DNA of 64,000 nucleotides from Hordeum vulgare subsp. vulgare. Taxonomy: Eukaryota; Streptophyta; Magnoliopsida; Poales; Poaceae. Positions 57,372-64,000 of the stretch are shown here, one piece after another. The translations under genes were made by a program, and so were the position numbers. Numbering within the stretch: the first letter of the stretch is position 1; the number at the start of each line of letters is the position of its first letter. The stretch spans positions 325,584,581 through 325,648,580 of the forward strand of contig NC_058518.1 of assembly GCF_904849725.1 (NCBI RefSeq), in the 5' to 3' direction. A model generated the notes under the pieces. The model was not told the DNA's origin, did not search any database, and saw nothing but the letters and a program-made list of their open reading frames with translations.

Positions 57372-58921
57372 TGATGTCCCACAAGCGTATGGGATCGCAG
57401 CAGTTTTCGAGGGTAGAGTATTCAACCAAAATTTATTGATTCGCTCACAAGGAGAAGCTAAAGGATATTCTCAAGTATTAGCAGCTGAGTTGTCAATTCA
57501 ACCACACCTGAAAGGTTAGTGTCTGCAAGCAAAGTATCAGTAGCAAGGTAGAACGATAGCAACGGTGCCAGAAAAAGCTTTGACAAACCCCGGCAACGAC
57601 GCTAGAAAAAGCCTTGTTGACGGGATGTTAGCGTCAACAAAGTCTTGCAACAAGTAACAGTGGAGTAGCAAGGAATAGTAGTAGCAGCAGCAAAGTAACA
57701 AGTAACAGCAGTAGCAGCAGCAGCAAAGTAACATCTGTAGTGACAGCAGCAAAGTAGCCCAATCCCTCTTGTAGCAAGGGACAAGCCTAGGCAAAGTAAC
57801 GTAGCGAGAACCAGTAGTAAAAGACTCGTAGGCAGTGGATTGGTGATGGATGAGTGTGACGGATGTGATTCATCATGTAACAGCTATAACACGGAGAGAT
57901 ATGTGGCTAGCTCCCGTTCATCAATCTAATGTAGGCATGTATTTTGCATGTAGTCATACGTGCTTAGGGAAAAGAACTTGCATGACATCTATTGTCCATC
58001 CCTCCCGTGGCAGCGGGGTCCTAATGGAAACTATGGATATTAAGGTTCTCCTTTTAATAAAGAACCGTACCAACGCATTAACACGCGGTGAATACATGAA
58101 CTCCTCATACTATGGTCATCTCCGGGAGTGGTTCCGGCTATTGTCACTCCGGGGTTGCCGGGTCATAACACATAGTAGGTGACTACAACTTGCAAGATAG
58201 GATCTAAAACACACATATATTGGTGACAACATAATAGGTTCAGATCTGAAATCATGGCACTCAGGCCCTAGTGACAAGCATTAAGCATAGCCAAGTAGTA
58301 GCAACATCAATCTAGAACATAATGGATACTAGGGATCAATCCCCGTCAAGAACTAACTCGATTACATGATAGATCTCATCCAACTCATCACCGTCGAGCA
58401 TGCCTACGATGAGATTACTCACGAACGATGAAGAGCATCATGGAATTGTCGATGGAGAAAGGTTGATGATGACGATGGCGACGATTTCCCCTCTCCGGAG
58501 CCCGAAACGGACTCCAGATCTGCCCTCCAGATGAAGAACGGGAAGTGGCGGCGCCTCCGTATCGCAAAACGGAAGATATATAACTGAGATTGGGGGCGGT
58601 GGTGCCACGTGGGCTCCACAAACCCTCATGGCACGGCCATAGGGGTGGCCGCGGCCCAGGGGCTTGTGGCCCAGGGGCTTGTGGCCCAGTGGCACGCCCC
58701 CTCACGTGGATCTTTGTGCAGGTATTTTTCTTTTATTCCATAAAAAATCTCCGTAAATTTTCAGGACGTTACGAGAACTTTCATTTCTGCACAAAAACAA
58801 CACCATGGCAATTCTGCTGGAAACAGCGTGAGTTCGGGTTAGTTCCATTCAAATCATGCAAATTAGAGTCCAAAACAAGGGCAAAAGAGTTCGGAAAAGT
58901 AGATACGACGGAGACGTATCA
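57372..58921 (-). repeat. 5' LTR of Gypsy C
   Basis: Very similar to the left LTR. It lacks about 40 bases near 58570 (present at 50455-50505) and has a 19-base tandem duplication of GGGGCTTGTGGCCCA-type sequence near 58657-58690. Confidence 0.92.
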
Positions 58922-58926
58922 GGGGG
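58922..58926. repeat. Target-site duplication GGGGG, right copy (Gypsy C)
   Basis: Follows the LTR directly; Gypsy D internal sequence continues with TATGAACC. Confidence 0.75.
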
Positions 58927-61140
58927 TATGAACCATGGAGAAGTTGGAATACTATAAGTATTACATAAATATAAGTAAAGAATGAGTTCATAAAAGTACC
59001 TAAGTGGTGATTTATTTTACTTATACTAACGGCTCTCATGAGTTTTCTGTTGAGTTTTGTGTTGTGAGGTTTTCTAGTTTTGGGTAAAGATTCGATGGAC
59101 TACGGAATAAGGAGTGCCAAGAGCCTAAGCTTGGGGATGCCCAAGGCACCCAAGCCATATTCAAGGTTACCAAAGAGCCTAAACTTGGGGATGCCCCGGA
59201 AGGCATCCCCTCGTTCGTCTTCAATCCATCGGTAAATTTACTTGAGGCTATATTTTTATTCACCACATGATATGTATTTTCCTTGGAGCATCTTGTATGA
59301 TATGAGTCTTTACTTTTTAGTTTGCGACAATCATCCTTGCTGCACACATCTTTTGAGAGAGACACACGCTGAATCGTGAATTTATTAGAATATTCTGTGT
59401 GCTTCACTTATATCTTTTGAGCTAGGCAATGTTGCTCTAGTGCTTCACTTCTATCTTTTAGAGCACAACGGTATTGGGTTCTATAGAAATAATTAAACTT
59501 TCATACTTCACTTATATTATTTTGAGAGTTCTTTAAACAACATGGTAATTGGTTTAGGTTATGAATTTAGTCCTAATATAATAGGCATCCAAGAGGGATA
59601 TAATAAAAACTTCCATATTAAGTGCATTGAATATGATGAGAAGTTTGATTCCTTGCATATAGTTTTGAGATATGAGGATGGTAATATGAGAGTCATGCTA
59701 GTAAGTAATTGTGAATTAGAAGAAATACTTGTGTTAAAGCTCGTGATTCCTGTAGCATGCATGTATGGTGAACCGTTATGTGATGAAGTCGGAGCATGAT
59801 TTGTTTAATGATTATCAACCTTTGTGTGGAGCTCGAGATCGCGCTATGGTTAACTCCTACGAACCCTTCCCCTAGGAGCATGCGCCTAATACTTTGCTTC
59901 GATAACTAATAGGTTTTTGCAATAAGTATGTGAGTTCTTTATGACGAATGTTGAGTTCATGGATTACACACACTCTCACCCTTCCACCTTTGCTAGCCTC
60001 TCTAGTACCTTACAACTTTCGCTAGTACATTAAACCCACCTTCGTCAAAACACCCACCATATATTTTCCTCAAAACAGCCACCATATGTACCTATTATGG
60101 CATTTTCATAGTCATTCCGAGATATATTGCCATGCAACTCCACCGCCTCGTTTTTATGACACGCACCATCACCTCCATATTGCTCATAAAGTCATGCTTT
60201 GTTCTAAATATCGAGTTGTAATCTGTTAGTTGTAAGTAAATAAAAGTGTGATGATGTGCATTATTAGAGCATTGTCCCGTGTGAGAAAAAGGATGATGGA
60301 AGCTATGATTCCCTCACAAGTTGGGATGAGTATCCGGACTTCACAAAAAAATAAAATAGGCTAGGGAAGCCCATAAAAAAATAAAAGAGGCCATAGAAGC
60401 CCATCCAAAAAAGAAAAAAAAGGAAAAAATAAAAAATGAGAGAAAGAGAGAAGGGATAATGCTACTATCTTTTTCCACACTTGTGCTTCAAAGTAGCGCC
60501 ATGTTTTTCATAGAGAGTCTCATATTTTGTCACTTTCATATAACTAGTGGTATTACATCTTTTGCACAACCACTTAGTTTTCTTTTTGAGCTTTCATGCA
60601 CTTATAGCTCTAGTGTATTTGTTGCATGGCAATCCCTACTCACTCACATTAATATCTATTGATGGGCATCTCCATAGCCTGTTGATATGCCTAGTTGATG
60701 TGAGACTATATTCTTCCTTTCTTTTTGCAACCTCCACCACACTCTATTCCACCTATAGTGCTATATCCATGGCTCACGCTCATGTATTGCGTGAGAGTTG
60801 AAAAGGTTTGAGAACATAAAAGGTGTGAAACAATTGCTTCATTTTCATAGGGGTTGTGCATGATTTAGATACTTTGTGTGGTGAAGATGGAGAATAGCCA
60901 AACCATATGATTTTGTAGGGATAACTTTCTAAGACCATGTTATTTTGAAAGGAAGCTATCACCTTATTACTATGCTTGAAGTATTATTGTTTTTGTGTCA
61001 ACAATAGACTTTTTTTGAGTCTTATGGATCTGAATATTCATGCCACATTAGAGAATATTACATGGATAAATATGTTAGGTAGCATTCCACATCAAAAATT
61101 CTATTTTCATCATTTACCTACTCGAGGACGAGCAAGAATT
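58927..61140 (+). other. Internal 3' region of Gypsy D
   Basis: Continuation of D after C. Two tract-like copies, CTAAGCTTGGGGATGCCC (near 59126) and CTAAACTTGGGGATGCCCC (near 59180), resemble the terminal tract. A frame at 59542-59799 (MVIGLGYEFSPNIIGIQEG...) has no known domain and is not claimed as a gene. An A-rich stretch with AAAATAAAA repeats lies at 60340-60450. Confidence 0.65.
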
Positions 61141-61155
61141 AAGCTTGGGGATGTT
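61141..61155 (+). other. Terminal polypurine tract of Gypsy D
   Basis: AAGCTTGGGGATGTT precedes the LTR start TGATACGTCTCC at 61156. Confidence 0.78.
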
Positions 61156-61380
61156 TGATACGTCTCCAACGTATCTATAATTTTTGATTGTTCCATGCTA
61201 TATTATTATCTATTTTGGATGTTTTATATGAATTAATATGTTGTTTTACATTATTTTTGGGACTAACATATCAATCTAGAGCCTAGTGCCAATTTATTTT
61301 TTTCCATGTTTTTCAATATTGCAGATATGGAATATTAAACGGAGTCCAAACAGAACAAAATCTCCGGAAAGATTTTTCTA
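61156..61380 (+). repeat. 3' LTR of Gypsy D, truncated
   Basis: Follows the D LTR sequence for about 225 bases (to GATTTTTCT) and then breaks off into E-type LTR DNA. Confidence 0.8.
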
Positions 61381-61495
61381 GACACGACTTCGAGTTGTAG
61401 TTGGACCCTTTAATGATACTCATAGGGTAGCCCATGATTTCGTCCCATGAAGATAGGTCAGTGGCTCGAGGACCCCTTAGTCCTGGACTCCCTCA
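61381..61495 (-). repeat. LTR start of a Gypsy E-type element, right copy
   Basis: On the minus strand from 61495 it reads TGAGGGAGTCCAGGACTAAG, as at 38721, and continues for about 90 bases not retained in the left copy. It is followed on the plus strand by CCAAA, matching CCAAG after the left copy. Confidence 0.65.
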
Positions 61496-61968
61496 CCAAA
61501 CGTTTAAGCTTGGGGATGCCCCAGAAGGTATCCGCTCTTTTGTCTCCATTCTATTGGTATGCCATTTATATCTAAATTTTTATTCATCACATGATATGTG
61601 TTTTCCTTGGAGGGTTGTGTATTATAGTTTGCTTTTATTTTAGTTTGCGAGAATCATTGTTTTTTGGACACACATATATGATAGAGACACATGTTCATCA
61701 CAATTTGTTAGAATACTCTGTATGCTTCACCTATATATTTTGAGCTAGGAAGTTCCACTAGTGCTTTACTTATATCTTTTATAGCACGACGACATGTAGA
61801 TATTATATAAATAATTGTACTTCAATATTTTTTAGAGTCTAGGATATTGCATTGGAAATATGCATAGGTTATAATACTAGTACAAATGGATAGGTATTCA
61901 AGGAGGATATAATAAAAGCTTTCATGTAGCTCACTAAAAGAGAACTATGGGTTAATTATATTGATATA
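61496..61968 (+). repeat. Piece of an older D-type Gypsy internal region (right copy)
   Basis: About 90 percent like 38722-39191 by eye over the parts compared, with the same left border (E LTR) and the same right border (D-type LTR after ATATA). Confidence 0.75.
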
Positions 61969-62949
61969 TGATACGTCTCCAACGTATCTATATTTTTTGA
62001 TTGTTCCATGCTATATTATTATCTGTTTTGGATGTTTTATATGCATTAATATGCTGTTTTTCATTATTTTTGGGACTAACCTATTGATCTAGAGCCTAGT
62101 GCTAGTTTCTGTTTTTTCCATGTTTTTAAATATTGCAAATAAGGAATGTTAAACGGATTCCAAACAAAACAAAATCTCAGGAAAGATTTTTCTTGGACCA
62201 GAAGACACCCGGGAGACTTGGAGTAGGGGCAAGGCGCTTGCCGGGAGGCCACAAGCCTACAGGGCGCGGCCTCGGGGGGGGGGGGGTCGCCCCTGGCTTG
62301 TGGCCCCCTGGAGGTCTCGCAACCCTATTTCTTGGTCTATAAATTCCCAAGTATTCCCGTATCACCAAAAAGAGCCACGAAAATACTTTTACGCCGCCGG
62401 GAGCCTCTGTTCCCGAGAGATCCAATCTGGGAGCCTTTTCTGGTAAAATGCGGGAGAGGGAATTGATCACGGAGGGCATCTACATCAACTCCATTGCCCA
62501 TCCGATGATGTGTGAGTAGTTCACCACAGACCTACGGGTCCATAACTACTAGCTAGATGGCTTCTTCTCTCTCTTTGATCTTCAATACCATGTTCTTCAT
62601 GATCTTCATGGAGATCTTTCCGATATAATACTCTTTCACGGTGTGTTTGTCGAGATCCGATGAATTGTGAGTTAATGTTCATATTATCTATGAATATCAT
62701 TTGAGTCTCTTCTGAATCCTTATATGCATGTTTTCATATCTTTGCAAGTCTCTTTGAATTATTGGTTTGGTTTGGCCAACTAGATTGGTAAATTTTTGCA
62801 ATGGGAGAAGTGCTTAGTTTTGGGTTCAATCTTGTGGTGTCCTCACCCATTGACAGTAGGGGTAGAGAGGCACGTATTGTATTGTTGTCATCAAGGGTAA
62901 AAATATGGGGTTTTCATCATATTGCTTGAGTTTATCCCTCTACATCATG
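61969..62949 (+). repeat. D-type Gypsy LTR, interrupted by element F
   Basis: Starts TGATACGTCTCC; parallels 39192-40170. Perfect outer hairpin arms GGCCACAAGCC (62247-62257) and GGCTTGTGGCC (62295-62305), 13 G in the loop (62274-62286), TATA-like TATAAAT at 62338-62344. It stops at CTACATCATG, where the left copy continues CATCGTAC. Confidence 0.82.
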
Positions 62950-63170
62950 TGTTAGAGCATATATCTCCATATGTGGTTTTGGTAATTGATGACAATTCCT
63001 ATGGACTAATGGTTGCCTTAAGTTACATTTATAGGATTTTTCCATAGGCACTTCTTGAAGTCCATCTGTTGGGTTCAAGGAGTTTATATGATGACCAAGA
63101 TGGTATTCAAGGTATTATCCAAAGAATGGTCATAGAGACACATGGTTGATCAAGATCTCAGATAAAGAGT

Positions 63171-63540
63171 AAATCAAGATGATCAACACACAAAGCGTAC
63201 AATATGTACCGAGAGGGATCAAGTGATCCCATGGTATGGTAAGCATTGTCCATTACGTATTTGTGTACTAACCCATGGTCTTCGTGAGAGTTCTATGTGG
63301 GGGTTAGGTGTGTTTCCATGGGCTTGCGTCAAAGGGAAGATCTCATACAACCAATGAGCAAATCAAGATGATCAACACACAAAGCGTACAAGATGTACCG
63401 AGAGGGATCAAGTGATCCCATGGTATGGTAAGCATTGTCCATTACGTATTTGTGTACTAACCCATGGTCTTCGTGAGAGTTCTATGTGGGGGTTAGGTGT
63501 GTTTCCATGGGCTTGCGTCAAAGGGAAGATCTCATACAAC
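63171..63540 (+). repeat. 189-bp tandem duplication in element F
   Basis: 63171-63359 and 63360-63540 are nearly identical, with one or two differences visible. Confidence 0.9.
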
Positions 63541-63576
63541 CGATGAAGTATGACGTCAAGTTGTGATTGTCATCAA

Positions 63577-64000
63577 GATTGCCATGTGCAAGTTCAACTG
63601 GATCAGCACGAAGATATCATGCTTGAAGCTTGCCATCCATTGTGGTGGCAATGGACTTGTGAAGATATGCTGAAGAGTGGCTCACCCATAGTGAGTATGG
63701 GGGAGCAATCAACTAGTCTTCATCAAGCCAACACAATCAAGAAAGGTGGTCCATCTTGAGGAAGCCAAGATCATCATCATCTAGCTCAAGAGAACCAGGT
63801 GCAAGATTGCGATGTGCAAGTTCAAGTGGATCAGCACGAAGATATCATGCTTGAAGCTTGCCGTCCATTGTGCTGGCAATGGACTTGTGAAGATATGCTG
63901 AAGAGTGGCTCACCCATAGTGAGTATGGGGGAGCAATCAACTAGTCTTCATCAAGCCAACACAATCAAGAAAGGTGGTCCATCTTGAGGAAGCCAAGATC
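63577..64000 (+). repeat. 228-bp tandem duplication in element F
   Basis: 63577-63804 and 63805-64000 (cut by the window end) align with few differences, for example GATTGCC versus GATTGCG at the start. Confidence 0.88.

Larger units (their letters stand above)
49267..58921 (-). mobile_element. Complete non-autonomous Gypsy element C, minus strand
   Basis: Same family and order as B, in opposite orientation. 5' LTR 58921-57372, primer site 57361-57344, Gag-protease 57293-54543, LTR-like module about 54375-53975, Athila-ORF1-like gene 53762-52788, internal polypurine-tract copy 52718-52705, noncoding tail, terminal tract 50852-50839, 3' LTR 50838-49267. GGGGG flanks both ends (49262-49266 and 58922-58926), although a G run makes the exact duplication less certain. 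It lies inside Gypsy D. Confidence 0.94.
39192..61380 (+). mobile_element. Gypsy element D, split by a LINE and by Gypsy C
   Basis: 5' LTR 39192-40764, primer site 40776-40793, gag-like ORF from 41009, interruption by the LINE (41243-48234), gag continued at 48235, noncoding to 49266, interruption by Gypsy C (49267-58921), noncoding internal tail 58922-61140, polypurine tract 61141-61155, truncated 3' LTR 61156-61380. No pol is present, so the family member is non-autonomous. The two insertions explain its span of 22 kb; without them it is about 5.5 kb. Confidence 0.8.
62950..64000 (+). mobile_element. LTR element F, 5' part of an LTR
   Basis: It begins TGTTAGAGCATATATCTCC, an LTR start I recall from abundant Triticeae Gypsy elements, exactly where the D-type LTR is interrupted. 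It runs off the window. Two tandem duplications (periods 189 and 228) lie within it. Short ORFs at 63550 and 63799 are copies of each other and are not genes. Confidence 0.6.

Noticed and set aside
59542..59799. Possible host gene in Gypsy D (85 codons)
   Set aside because: It lies in a high-copy Gypsy internal region, has no domain and no gene structure around it.
63171..64000. CRISPR-like array in the repeats at the right end
   Set aside because: Two-copy tandem duplications of about 200 bases without spacers in a plant LTR.

Overview
The window is plant nuclear DNA made almost entirely of nested transposable elements. I see no convincing host gene. A BARE/WIS/Angela-type Copia LTR, very high-copy Gypsy LTRs starting TGATACGTCTCC and TGATATGTCC, a CACTA element and an L1-type LINE together suggest a Triticeae grass (wheat, Aegilops, barley or relative). 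This rests on family recognition from memory; no database was searched, and family names are approximate.

Left part (1-18123). A CACTA (En/Spm-like) DNA transposon occupies 2429-18123 and continues left of the window. It carries a TNP2-like gene and a TNPA-like gene, both decayed. It is interrupted by Gypsy A1 (only its 3' end and 3' LTR are visible, 1-2428) and by a complete Gypsy element B (4265-14118) with two LTRs, a tRNA-Asp-type primer site, a polypurine tract and a CCCAT target-site duplication. B encodes Gag-protease and an Athila-ORF1-like protein but no reverse transcriptase or integrase.

Middle part (18124-38721). A poorly identified stretch carries a Myb/SANT-like fragment. It is followed by a truncated LTR, a Copia 5' end (G: LTR and gag), a deleted Gypsy A2 (LTR piece fused to RNase H and integrase, then an extra 3' ORF and the 3' LTR), a decayed Angela/BARE-like Copia H without its 5' LTR, and a minus-strand Gypsy fragment E (gag and protease).

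Right part (38722-64000). Gypsy D (39192-61380) contains two later insertions: a nearly full-length minus-strand LINE (41243-48234, 16-bp target duplication) and a complete minus-strand Gypsy C (49267-58921, GGGGG target duplication) of the same family as B. Beyond D, the arrangement E-LTR end, old D piece, D-type LTR appears a second time, and a further LTR element F begins at 62950 and leaves the window.

How the parts fit together. A carries pol functions, while B and C carry Gag-protease and a second ORF. A, B and C share an identical 14-base polypurine tract, and A resembles B/C in LTR design and 3' noncoding region, so A-type elements are plausible mobilising partners for B and C. Three signals stand out: a nested hairpin near the LTR core promoter conserved across A, B, C and D with changing but paired inner stems; LTR-like modules placed inside the elements in front of the downstream ORF; and extra exact copies of the polypurine tract just after that ORF.
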